Positions 43,143 to 54,420 of a stretch of 64,000 bases of DNA are shown here, piece by piece. A model generated the notes under the pieces. The model worked only from the letters and a program-made list of their open reading frames with translations, searched no databases and was not told the DNA's origin. Origin of the DNA: Saussurea involucrata. Taxonomy: Eukaryota > Streptophyta > Magnoliopsida > Asterales > Asteraceae. The stretch is from contig CM066322.1 of the NCBI GenBank assembly GCA_033807775.1, positions 19,271,001-19,335,000 of the forward strand, read 5' to 3'. Both the position numbers and the translations under genes were made by a program. Every line of letters starts with the position of its first letter. The first letter of the stretch is position 1.

Positions 43143-46100
43143 TCGAATTATTGGTGGGAAGCTCTTATTACCTCTAGAGGATCTGATGTGTATTCTACTT
43201 TTTCTTGGGAAGAATTCACTATAGCTTTCAAGAGACAGTTTTGTCCTCAAGCAGCAGTTAGACAACTGGAAGAAGAGTTCATGAATCTGCAACAGGGAAG
43301 TTTATCGGTTCGGGATTATACTGCTCGTTTTCTGGAGAAGTCCCGTTTCGCTGAGTACTACGTTGCCACGGAGGCACTTAAAATGGAAAGGTTTATCTTT
43401 AGGTTAAATTCAGAAAACAGAAGTCTAGTGATTGCAAAGGGACCAGATACCTTCTCAGCCGCAGTAGATGCCGCAGAAAATGTGGAACGGGATAAAAGGA
43501 GAGATGCTAGTGATAAAAGTACTGGAAAAAGAAAATGGGAAGGACCACATTATGATCCAAAGAAGTCCAGATCCCAGAAATTTGATAGTCGTCCACCATT
43601 CAGACCAGCGGAAAGACCTTGTCCAAAATGCAACCGTATTCATCAAGAAAATTGTCAAGTTGACCCTAGAGTTTGTTACAAGTGTGGAAAGACCGACCAT
43701 ATTGCTAAAGACTGTCGGGTAACTCGATTTTGTTTCTCATGCAATTCTCCTGATCACATTCAGTCTGATTGTCCACGGTGGAGAGTACAGCAGGGTGGTA
43801 CGTCAGTGAGACCAACAGGTGTTAGGCCGGTAGTACAAAGGCCAGAACTACCAAGAGCAATGGGTCGTGCCTTTCAAATGACAACGCAAGAAGCGGAGGA
43901 AACTCCTGATGTGGTTACAGGTACATTTTTAATAAACTCTACACGTGCTAAAGTGTTATTTTACTCCGGTACAAACCGATCGTTTGTGTCTCCTTCATTT
44001 GCTGCTTATATGCATTTAAAGCCTAAAATGTTAGATCATGCTTTAATGGTAGAAACTGCGAATGATAATCAAGTATCGGTTAGAGAGGTATTTGATAGCT
44101 GTGTTATAAATATAGATGGGTGTGGAGTACCTATCCAGTTATTTCCTATGGCTTTAATTGAGTTTGATGTGGTAGTGGGAATGGATTGGTTAACCGAGCA
44201 CCAGGCTAGTATTGTTTGCAATAAGAAGTTAATTAATGTTGTATTACCTGAGAGGGGACCGGTAGTGATTTATGGTGATCGTAGAAATCACCAGTCTTGC
44301 CTTATATCTATGTTAAAAGCTCGAAAGTGTGTCAACAAAGGTTGCCTGAGTTATTTAGCTTATGTGATAGATACTAAGCTAGAAAAGAATAAGTTGGAAG
44401 ATATTCCTGTTGTTTGTGAATTTCCGGAAGTTTTCCCAGAAGACTTGAATAGTCTTCCGTCCGTTAGACAAGTAGAGTTTGGTATAGATCTGATTCCTGG
44501 AGCCGCTCCTGTTGCCCGTACACCGTATCGACTGGCACCTCCAGAGATGAAAGAAATGATGACGCAACTGTAAGATCTTTCTGATAAGGGCTTCATCAGA
44601 CCCAGTACTTCGCCGTGGGGTGCACCAGTCTTGTTTGTGAAAAAGAAAGACGGGTCGATGAGAATGTGTATTGATTATCGGGAACTGAATAAGCGTACGA
44701 TCAAGAACAAGTACCCGCTTCCCAAAATTGATGACCTCATTGATCAATTAGTTGGAGCTTGTTATTTTTCCAAGATTGATCTAAGATCCGGTTATCATCA
44801 GTTAAAGGTTAAAGAAGAAGATGTTCTGAAAACTGCTTTTCGCACATGGTATGGTCACTACGAATTCCTAGTGATGCCTTTCGGACTGACGAACGCCCCA
44901 GCTGCTTTTATGGATTTAATGAATCGGGTATGTAAGTCATATCTCGATAAATTCGTTATTGTGTTTATCGATGATATCCTTATCTACTCTCGATCAGAAG
45001 AAGAGCACGCTCAACACCTTCGTTTGATTCTTGAATTGTTGAAAAAGGAACAGTTATATGCTAAATTCTCCAAATGCGAATTCTGGCTTCGGGAAGTCCA
45101 ATTTCTTGGGCATGTAGTTTCGGAGAAAGGCATTCAAGTTGATCCGATGAAAATAGAAGCAATTGAAAGGTGGGAACCGCCGAGAACGCCAACCGAGGTA
45201 CGCAGTTTTCTGGGTTTAGCTGGCTACTATTGAAAGTTTATACAAGATTTCTCTCGTATCGCTATGCCCCTAACCAAGCTGACCCGAAAGAATATAAAGT
45301 TCGAATGGAAAGCAGAACAGGATGAAGCATTCCGAATATTGAAAGAGAAACTCTGTAGCGCGCCGATACTATCACTACCTGAAGGTTCAAATGACTTTGT
45401 TGTTTACAGTGATGCCTCCAAACTAGGATTGGGATGTGTATTAATGCAGCGTGGGAAAGTGATTGCTTATGCTTCTCGACAACTGAAGGATCATGAACGA
45501 CAGTATCCTACACACGACATGGAACTTGCCGCAGTTGTTTTTGCTCTAAAGATCTGGAGACATTATTTATACGACTCTAAATGTCAAATTTATACCGATC
45601 ATAAGAGTCTCCAACATCTCTTTGACCAACGAGAATTGAATATGAGGCAAAGAAGATGGTTAGAATTGGTGAATGATTACAACTGCGAAATTCTCTATCA
45701 TCCAGGAAAGGCGAATGTAGTAGCTGATGCACTGAGTCGTCAAGAAAGGAGTGGAACAACAAAAGCCATTGCACTACGAGCTGAACTTCTACCTAACATC
45801 TTTGAAGAATTGAAAAAGTGTCAAGTAGAAGCTTTTCAGGAGGAACACTTGAAACCAGAACGGTTAGTGGGTATATCAGCATTACTCGTAAAAGATGATC
45901 GTGGGTTACTGTGTCTGGAAAACAGAATTTGGGTGCCTCGTCTGGGTAATCTACGTGATCGAGTACTACAAGAAACTCACCAATCTCGTTTCTCTATTCA
46001 TTCATGTACGAATAAGATGTATAAAGATCTACGACAATTTTACTGGTGGCCGGGAATGAAAAGATGTATTGCTCAGCATGTGGAAGGTTGTTCCACTTGT

Positions 46101-47227
46101 AAGAAAGTAAAGATTGAACATCAAAAGCCTTTCGGGCAGTTGCAGCGTTTAGAAATACCTATGTGGAAATGGGATCAGATTACTACAGACTTCATCATGA
46201 AGCTACCAAAGACTCCGAAAGGGTTTGATGCCATTTGGGTAATCGTTGACAGATTATCAAAGTCTGCTCACTTTTTACCGATAAAAGAAACCTATTCATT
46301 GGATAGACTAGCCAAATTGTATATCGATGAAATAGTAACTCGACATGGAGTTCCAATCTCGATTATTTCTGATCGTGATAGTCGTTTTACTTCAAGGTTC
46401 TGAGGAGTTTTCAAAAAGAAATGGGGACGCAAATAAAGTTAAGTACAGCGTATCATCCTCAAACTGATGGTCAGAGTGAACGAACGATTCATACTTTGGA
46501 AGATATGCTACGGGCCTGCATTGTTGATTTTGGGGGATCCTGGGATAAGCATTTGCCGTTGATTGAATTTTCCTACAATAACAGTTATCATTCCAGCATA
46601 CAAGCGGCACCGTTCGAAGTTCTGTATGGTAGAAAATGTCGGACTCCTTTGTGTTGGAACGAAGTGGGAGAGAAACAATTAGCGGAGCCAGATATAGTTC
46701 AGTTAACCGCGGATAAGATTACTCAGATTCGGGAACGATTGAAAGTGGCTCAAGACAGACAGAAAAGCTACGCTGACCGACGCCGAAAACCGTTAGAATT
46801 CCAAGTTGGAGATTTCGTAATGTTAAAAGTCTCACCTTGGAAAGGAGTCATTCGATTTGGGAAACAAGGCAAACTGAGCCCAAGGTACATTGGACCGTTT
46901 GCAATTACAGAAAGATTCGGTGAAGTAGTCTACAGGTTAGATCTTCCGCCAGAGTTAAGCAGTATCCACAACGCTTTTCACGTATCAAATTTTCGAAAGT
47001 GTTTGGTTACGCCAGATCAGGCGGTTTCTCTACCGGATATACAGGTTGATGAAAGGCTGAATTACGTGGAGGAACCTGAAGCCATTGTTGACAGTAAAGT
47101 CAAAGTTTTGCGGAATGGTAAGGAGATCAAACAAGTAAAAGTTCAGTGGCGACATCATAATGGTCAGGATGCTACTTGGGAATCAAAATCAGAAATGAGA
47201 ACTAAATACCCATACCTTTTCACTTAA
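43143..47227 (+). pseudogene. Gypsy gag-pol, truncated and decayed
   Basis: In order: gag core (FKRQFCPQAAVRQLEEEF), a cysteine-rich region with CYKCGKTDHIAKDC and CFSCNSPDHIQSDC, protease, reverse transcriptase (KIDLRSGYHQL, FIDDILIYSRS), RNase H (YSDASKLGLGCVL), integrase (HHCC region ending CSTCKKVK; core with TTDFIMKLP, YHPQTDGQSERT), and a chromodomain-like tail (VKVQWRHHNGQDATWES). Damage: TAA at 44571-44573, TGA at 45231-45233, TGA at about 46401-46403, and a one-base shift between 46403 and 46421. At the protease active site FDSG-type sequence is replaced by FYSGT, so the catalytic Asp is missing. With no 5' end it cannot be mobile. Confidence 0.88.
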
Positions 47228-47265
47228 CCGAATTCCGAGACGGAATTCTTTTAAGGAGGAGATGA

Positions 47266-47476
47266 TGTAATAACCCGGGTAAGTTCGTTAGTTAAAATCT
47301 CCTTCCGTTAAATTTATTTAACTTTAAAATTGGATGTTTAGGGTAAGTTTGGGTTAGTTTATAAGTTTAAGGAGGTTTTGGTCATTCTTGTATAGTTCAA
47401 GCCTTAATTGCAAAATTGGGTTTGATATACACCCTTTAAGTCTTCTGATATTTCATAAAGCAGAAAAAAAATCAGA

Positions 47477-47535
<59 letters not shown>

Positions 47536-48467
47536 AGAAGAGAAGAAGAAGAAGAAAGAGTCATATGTTTAGGGCTTGAAGGGATTTCAATAGGAGACAA
47601 ATTGAGGTATGTTTCCTTTATGTTTTATGTTTGTAATTGTTAGTAGTAGGTTTCTATCAGATTAGAATTATCAATTTCATGACTGGTGTTAATTTCAATC
47701 GATATCTGGGTAGGATTTTTGAGAACAGCCCGAAGTTTCCGGACACAATTTGATAGTGTCCGGTAGTTCTTTTTAATAGTGTCTGGAAGATAAAGTACCC
47801 GAAAAACCCTTGTGCTAATGTATCCGGACGAGTCAATTATCCAGTAAGTTTCTTTTTTCTATAGTTTTCGAATGAAATTAGATACCGGATGGTGTCCGGA
47901 TTGCATGGGTTTCCGGATGTCCTCCGGATTGTATATGCTGATCGGATAGTTCATGTTGTCCGGAAAGTATGTTGTCCGGATAGTTCATGTTGTCCGGAAA
48001 GTATGTTGTCCGGATAGTTCATGGTGTCCGGAAACTTGAGTTGTCCGGTCACTTTGAAGATTCTAAATACTTTTTAAGTACCCGGTAACTTTGTGTTTTG
48101 TCGACTCTTGGATAGGGTATGAATGAGGACTGAAATACTGTGGACTCGACTTAAGTTCGGGTTTGGGGGAAACATTTGAGGATAAGAGTTAGATATAATT
48201 ATCTAGAGTTCTTAGTCTTCTAGTAAGTCATATGGGTTCGATTGGTAAAGAGATAATTGTATTTAAATTGTTTCAGATTCTGTGAATTCTGGGTGAAAGA
48301 TCGAATCGTTTTGAGAAAAGCTTGGAAGCGTTTTGATAAGCAAACAAGTGAGTTTTACTTTAAAATGTTTTCAAACTGGAATACATATATGTGGATTGAG
48401 AATGTGATAAATAGTGTAATAATGTGCATATGTATGAAATATGATATATTGAGGTGGATATTATATT
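47266..48467 (+). repeat. Gypsy 3' LTR, first segment
   Basis: It starts TGTAATAACCCGGG just after the purine run AAGGAGGAGATGA. It includes a (GT)n microsatellite at about 47478-47532 and a cluster of TCCGGA motifs at about 47730-48060. It is cut at TATTATATT by MULE C. Confidence 0.82.
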
Positions 48468-48986
48468 GGGAAATTAATTAAAATACCCCAAGTTTGACCA
48501 ACTGTTACCGAAATACCCTAAAATTTTTCCATTTTGCAAAAATGCCCTAAATACCCGCGATGGATCCCGCGATCGCGGGCTAGGGCTGACGTGGCACGTA
48601 CTTTGGGTACAAATGCCCCGCGAAGCCCCTCAACTTTGGCCGTGGTGCACTTTTGGTCCCTGCCCACGATCGCAGCCCGCGATGGACCAAAATTTACAGT
48701 TTTGGTCCCTGAAAATTTACAGTTTTGGTCCCTGAAAATTTACACTTTTGGTCCCTGTACTTAGACGAATCTTGCATGCTTTTACTGTTTTTTTCCACAA
48801 TTATTGTACTTTGAAGACCGATTTGTGGTTGAAATTCATTGGCATGTTTGAGATTTCATCCATAAATATCAGTAATATGCAATTCACAATTCACACTTGT
48901 TCTTGCTTTCTTTCTTGATTTCTCTCTTGCTTTCTTTCTTTGAATTGCTTTCTCTCTTGATTTCTCTTCTCTCATTTCATCCACAA

Positions 48987-49310
48987 ATGGCATCGTCATC
49001 AAACCCTAAGTCTACTCCTGAAAAAATGCCACCTCAAATCGAGGTCGCCATAGCAAAAAAGGAAAAGGAGATAGATGAACTAACAGAAGAGTGGAAAACA
49101 TTTATGGACAGGAAGGCAGTCCATTTGAGAAAGATCGAAGAGGAAGACAGGGAGATCAAAAGGATGAAAGGGGATATAAAAGCTAGAGAGGCTCGTGTTC
49201 GTCGAGAACAAGAAGCAATTCACCATATTCTGCAAGACTTTGCAATTATTCAAGCGAAGGTAAACGAGAAGCAAGCTTGGATTGATGAAACTAAATCAAT
49301 TTTTAAGTAG
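48987..49310 (+). CDS. Small coiled-coil protein of MULE C
   Basis: The ATG at 48987 (MASSSNPKSTPEKMPPQ) follows a pyrimidine-rich leader just inside the left TIR; the open frame extends further upstream, but that part is TIR/leader sequence. The product is 107 residues, highly charged, with long heptad-like helices (IDELTEEWKTFMDRKAVHL, IKRMKGDIKAREARVRREQE) predicted to form a coiled coil. I do not recognise the family. Its position, opposite and convergent to the transposase, parallels the mudrB gene of maize MuDR, but I see no sequence basis for homology. MULE B has no counterpart at the same place. It could be an accessory transposition protein or a captured host gene fragment. Confidence 0.6.
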   Translation: MASSSNPKSTPEKMPPQIEVAIAKKEKEIDELTEEWKTFMDRKAVHLRKIEEEDREIKRMKGDIKAREARVRREQEAIHHILQDFAIIQAKVNEKQAWIDETKSIFK

Positions 49311-49453
49311 GTGGTGGTTGTTTTAGTTGTTTTGTATTTTTTTTTCTTGTTTTGTATTTTTTACTGTGTTGTTGTTTTGTATTTTTTTGTTGTTGTTAAT
49401 TTCTCTGAAAAGTAGTTTTTAAGCCGCTGAACCACGGTTAGGTTGGATACATC

Positions 49454-49753
49454 ATGCAAGGTCAAGTCAGAGGTTACCTCATTCGTGGGCCTACTCCTCT
49501 TGTAGAATATATGACAACCCTCAACTCATTTGCTAAAGTGTGTGCGGGTTGTGGTACACAATGGCCATACGTGGTTGCAAAAGCAGAAGCCGTTGAAGAA
49601 GGGTCAGAAAGATTGAAGATGAAGAGCATGTTGGATGAAATACAAACTAGCTGTGTTATCAATGTTTATTTAAAAGCATATGTATGTGTGTATATATCTA
49701 ATATGAATATATTTATCATTTACAAACTAGCTGTGTTATCAATGTTCATTTAG
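49454..49753 (+). CDS. Unidentified ORF in MULE C, possible exon
   Basis: Open frame of 99 residues. The first part (GYLIRGPTPLVEYMTTLNSF, CAGCGTQWPYVVAKAEAVEE) looks protein-like up to about 49650; the rest is repeat-derived AT-rich sequence. Coding-like sequence extends slightly upstream of the ATG. It may be a second exon of the coiled-coil gene or a separate captured fragment. I do not recognise it. Confidence 0.3.
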   Translation: MQGQVRGYLIRGPTPLVEYMTTLNSFAKVCAGCGTQWPYVVAKAEAVEEGSERLKMKSMLDEIQTSCVINVYLKAYVCVYISNMNIFIIYKLAVLSMFI

Positions 49754-49907
49754 AAGCATATGTATGTGTGTATATATATCATATACAAATCAGTGTTTAG
49801 ATCAACAGTATCATATGTGTTTGTTCCAACAAAAATGTCAAGAAATGATCATTTCCAGATCTTACAGATAAAGGTCTCCTTTTTTAAGTCTTCTTCTTCT
49901 TCATATA

Positions 49908-49943
<36 letters not shown>

Positions 49944-50240
49944 CTAAAAAGCTAGAAACCTGCTTCCATTCTTGCTACTAATCTTTCTTGCTATATAAAC
50001 AGACATGTGTACTCAGAGTTAACATTCACTGCCATGGTAACAATCAACCTTTCTTCTTTCTTTCGCTTATCATATCAAACTCCTATTTTCTTTATGTGTG
50101 TAAATATATAATACGAATATATATATCATTTACAAACTAGTTGTGTTATCAATGTTCATTTAGAAGCATATGTATGTGTGTATATATATCATTTACAAAT
50201 CAGTGTTTAGATCAACAGTATCATATGGGTTTGTTCCATA
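49650..50240. repeat. Direct repeats around the 3' end of the MULE C transposase
   Basis: A segment including TGTGTTATCAATGTTCATTT and AGTGTTTAGATCAACAGTATC occurs at about 49725-49830 and again at about 50135-50240; a shorter piece is present a third time from about 49650. The outer copy includes the transposase 3' end. Between them lie a (TA)n tract (about 49914-49943) and a stretch with a TATATAAAC box at about 49992 and an ATG at about 50035. Confidence 0.65.
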
Positions 50241-52743
50241 TGGTTCAAGCTGTGACGGGCCCGGGGTGTGACTGACAGAATGTCTCCTTGGCACGGTTGA
50301 AGGGGCGGGATTTGGACACTCTCCACGAGTGTGTCCTACGCATTGGCACCGAGTACATCTTCGTTGTATCGAACTTTCACCACGTGATGGACGTCGGTCG
50401 TTCTTTCTCGGTCTCCCGGCCCTGTTCTTATCCATTAAAGGTGGATAGCATGGTGGAAGCGGGCATGGTGGATACACCCATGCTGCAGGGGGTCCAGTTG
50501 GGTTTATTACCTCCACGTATGTTTTCCGGTAATATTCGGACGTGAAGAAAGGTACAGCCAAGTCGCTGCAATCTGTACGACCCATATATGTTGCTGCAGC
50601 GATGGCATGGCCGCACGGTAACCCAGATTTATCCCATTCGCGACACGAACAAAGGTGGTCTTCCATATTCACAATCGCGTGAATATAGTCATCATGCACC
50701 TCGTACTTCCCATACCCGATTGCTCTTACCGGCCATGTCGCCGCACGACGCGCCCTGTACTGAACGATATTCTCCGTCGTTGGTGTGAGTGCATTTTGCA
50801 TCTCAGCTCCTTTTAGGCGTCGAATTTGGTACCACTCTTGTTGAAAGGCCCGAAAGTAGTCCATAAGATTAACAATCGGACATCTACGCGCAAAACGGGA
50901 GAGTGCATTCACAGACTCTGCACTATTCGAGGTCAAAATGTCATACCGTTGTCCAGGAAAATGGGCCGCGGACCACCTCTCCGGTCCAGCATCGTCAAAG
51001 ACTTTGGCTGCTTCCTTGACACTGTATCGTAGCATATTCATGTACTTGTTAAACTTCCGATCCGTATATGCTCTGCATGCCGCCCAATAGACATCCTTGT
51101 AGGTGGTAATACGTTTGTCCTTGGATTTGGCGTTCATCTCCAAATGTCGACAGCATATGGCGTGAGGGGCGTTTGGGTACATGGCAGAGATTGCGGCGCT
51201 TATGGAAGGAGCCCTGTCAGACATAAACACCAACCCTTGCGGGTCTCCGATAGCTTGTCTCAACATGGACATAAACCAAGTCCACTCGTCCCCGGTTTCA
51301 GACTTGCCTACGCCGAAAGCTACTGGAACGATGGAGTTATCCCCGTCCATGGCAACCGCCAGGAACATCATACCCAAGTAACGGCCCTTTAAATGGGCTG
51401 CGTCTATTATCAGGACACGACGTAGATTTTCCAGAAATGTGCGGATCTGCAAAAACATAGGTTAAAATGTTATAGTTTATAATGTGTAAATGTTATAGTT
51501 TATAATGTGTAAACATATGACGTGTTAAAATACGTACCGCGGGTCCAAGGGCCACGAAGCACATCTCAAACCGTCCACGTGAATCGGTCCGTAGCTGCGT
51601 GACAGTACCAGGGTTCTGCAGCTGCAAATTATATAAATATGTCGGGAGTCGTTCATACGACTCCTCGAACGTGCTTCTCACCATAAACAGTGCATGGCAG
51701 CGCGCACGCCACGCTTGGTGGTAATCAATCGTGACGCCGAACTGCCGGTGAACGTCGTGGACGATGTCCTTTGGACGCAATGACCTGCTCACATCAAGAA
51801 ATTTGTTTTTCAGGATCGCACCCAAAGTCTTTTTGCCGGCTTGTTTGTGGTGGGGATTAAGTTGCGTCCTCGTACAAGTGTGTACGTCGTGCAACTTTCT
51901 AATCATTATCGCCCCTCCTTTGGGACCCGTGTGAATCGCGTACAACCTCCACTCACACTTTTCTCTAGCACATTCAACTACGTATTTGCTTTTGTCAGAT
52001 GCCCGCACGCGACTTTGGAAACCCTATTCCAAGAACTTGAGTCCGATCTGACTTGCTAAGAGATCATTCGAATCGAATATCTGACCCGCTGTTAAACTTT
52101 CACTGCGAATATAAGGTGTAGGTTCGTAGCTTTGTGTCTGGGTATGGGAGTCTGGAAGAATAGGGGGCATATCAAAAAAGTCATTTATCTGACTACATGA
52201 TTTTCTACTAGGGGTATATTCTTCGTGATCATCATTATCGGTGTCTGATCTGTCTATTTCAGAATTACCCGTTCTGAAAACGTGGGTTTCGTCATCAGCA
52301 ACTCCAGCAGTACGCCATTCGTGTGGTTGTGGTGGTTGTTGTTGTTGAGAATCAGGCTGCTCTATTTGGAGGTCTTCGTCGTCGTCACCTTCCTCGTCAC
52401 TGTCGTCGTCACCGTCGTCGTCACCGTCGGATACGCCGGGATACACAAAGAGTAATGGGGGTCTTTCTGAATCGACTGCAAGGTGCAGAAAAGTAGAGAT
52501 ATCCCCATCGTTGGATAAATCCACAAATGACCCATCACCATTTTTAAACACTAACTTGCAAACATCAGAAGAGTTGATTCCACATTTTTGCATGGCGTAT
52601 GCAACAAACTTCTGATAAGTATAGTTTACTGACACTTTTACACCATGCTTAAATTTATAAGCAAAATTCCACTCATTGTTATCTTGCACACATTCGCCAT
52701 CAAAACAGAAATATAGCTTAGCTTTTGCAACAGATGAACTCAT
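50193..52743 (-). pseudogene. MULE C transposase, intact but for one stop codon
   Basis: MuDR-type transposase of about 819 codons. Exon 1 is 52743-51538 and exon 2 is 51446-50193. The 91-bp intron starts GTACGT and ends TTTTTGCAG, and joining is in phase 0. In order: an N-terminal domain (MSSSVAKAKLYFCFDGE...), an acidic and Gln-rich linker, a Mutator DNA-binding domain (CAREKCEWRLYA), the DDE core with LIIDAAHLKGRYLG, MSDRAPSISAAI and NSAESVNALSRF carrying the three acidic residues, a SWIM zinc finger (CSCREWDKSGLPCGHAIA), and a CCHC knuckle (CTRCQCVGHTRGEC). One in-frame TAG at 52024-52026 interrupts the DNA-binding domain; MULE B has a sense codon (Glu) there. Apart from this stop, all motifs look functional. 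Confidence 0.9.
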
Positions 52744-53306
52744 TTTTTCAGTAGTATCTCAAACACAAAATATTGCAGAAAGAAATATTGCAACAATGAA
52801 ATCGTTGTGTGGGGATTATGGCTTGCATTTTACGTCTATTTATCAATGAAACAACCAACATATCAGAAAACCAATCTCTCATTTCATCCACAAACTGGTA
52901 TTCCAAAAACATTGATTTAACATTGATTCAAACATGCAAATGAATTTCAACCACAAATCGGTCTTTAAAGTGCAATAATTGTGGAAAAAAACAGTAAAAA
53001 CATGCAAAATTCGTCTTGGTTTAGGGGCTGAAAGTGTAAATTTTCAGGGGCTGAAAGTGTAAATTTCAGGGACCAAAAGTGTAAAATTCGGGCTATCGCG
53101 GGCAGGGACCAAAAGTGCACCGCGGCCAAAGTTGAGGGGCTTCGCGGGGCATTTGGGGCCAAAATACGTGCCACGTCACCGTATCCCGCGATCGCGGGAC
53201 CTCATCGCGGGTATTTTGGGTATTTTTGCAAAATTGAAAAAATTTAGGGTATTTTGGTAACTCAATGTTTGACTTAGGGTATTTTAATTAATTTCCCTAT
53301 TATATT

Positions 53307-53874
53307 TATACGAGCATTACACTACACGAGTGCATGTTGGCCGGGCTTAGGACCGGTGGAGTTTGGCTGTACGGAGGGACAACAGAGTTGGCTGTATATT
53401 AGTGCAACGGAGTAAACTGATTAGTTGGCTCGCAACCACCTAATATGGCCATGAGACAGGAAAGTACACAATGCATATGAGTCATATTTGGTATTCAAAT
53501 TGTGTTATGTATATGGTGTCTGTTTAAATGATTTTTAACTGACAGAAATTTTCTCACTTAGACCATTAGGTCTAACTCTCATTTTGTTTTAAAGATATGT
53601 ATTCCAGGTCGTGGATCAAGTAAGAGCAAGTGAAAAGGATAAACTGTGAATAGCTTTTGGAAGACTTATGTTTTGAAGATCATGAAGTGTTTTGTACTTA
53701 TAACTTTGTTATTAGTTATAATGTAAATTAAGCAGCAAAAAGTTTGTAATGAAATACTTATTATGGTTGTAAAGACTAAGGGACCGTACATGTTATATGA
53801 TGTATCTTTTGTTATGAAACGATGTTATGCAATATATGTTATTTGATGTATGTTTGGGGAACCAGGTCGTTACA
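53307..53874 (+). repeat. Gypsy 3' LTR, second segment
   Basis: It continues the LTR after the MULE C target duplication and ends CAGGTCGTTACA. No matching 5-bp duplication can be sought because the other end of the element is lost. Confidence 0.75.
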
Positions 53875-54420
53875 CTTATAACTTTCTTTTTAATAAGAAT
53901 AAACGATAAAAATGACTCACAACTACGATATTCCAACTAACGAAAACAAAATGCTACGTCATGGTGACTTTTCAAAGCATAACGACCAATTTCGTGTATT
54001 TTTTGTTGCTAACCATAGGGACCAAATGTCGAGTTTTATTTGTTTCACTCACTCACTCTCTCTCTAATTAGTCTTTAATTACGATAGTTGATCTTTACTT
54101 TTATTTGATCGATATCCACATTCTAAATCATGATATGACTTACTTGAGATAAAATTTAAACCTCCAAATCATTAATTTGAACTATTAACATCTAGAAATG
54201 AACCTCGTATCATTCAAAAATTCTCGATAAATCAACTGTTAAAAACATTAAGCGTTATAGAAATGTTTGATCGATAATATTTAACGGGTTAAGGCTCAAT
54301 GCAATTTCAGATTCTCAATCATGATGTAAAGTACAAGACACCCCCACAAGTTTGAATCTTTACACAAATGACATCAAATTTTGCAAGTTTATGACATTGT
54401 TAATATTTTTTTTCATTCTA
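53875..54420. other. Intergenic sequence downstream of the host gene
   Basis: No gene or recognised element is seen here. It includes the 3' flank of the MAKR-like gene, which lies on the minus strand. Confidence 0.5.

Larger units (their letters stand above)
48468..53297. mobile_element. MULE C: near-intact two-gene Mutator-like element
   Basis: It begins GGGAAATTAATTAAAATACC and ends with the complement. TATTATATT flanks both ends (48459-48467 and 53298-53306), a perfect 9-bp duplication. TIRs of about 375 bp (48468-48840 and about 52925-53297) contain CGCGATCGCG palindromes and periodic AAATACCC motifs. A small coiled-coil gene runs rightward from the left TIR and the transposase runs leftward from the right TIR, so the two converge. 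Confidence 0.92.
43143..53874 (+). mobile_element. 5'-truncated Ty3/gypsy element with LTR split by MULE C
   Basis: Coding homology begins abruptly inside gag at 43143; there is no 5' LTR or primer site. It runs through pol to a polypurine tract and a 3' LTR (47266-48467 plus 53307-53874, about 1.77 kb). A C-terminal chromodomain-like segment suggests a Tekay-type chromovirus; this lineage call is tentative. Confidence 0.85.

Noticed and set aside
47388..47579. Open frame with a Val-Cys repeat
   Set aside because: It is the translation of a (GT)n microsatellite inside the gypsy LTR.
48897..48986. Upstream extension of the MULE C coiled-coil frame, rich in Leu and Phe like a signal peptide
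   Set aside because: It is a translated pyrimidine-rich leader; the ATG at 48987 has a better context and starts the charged protein.
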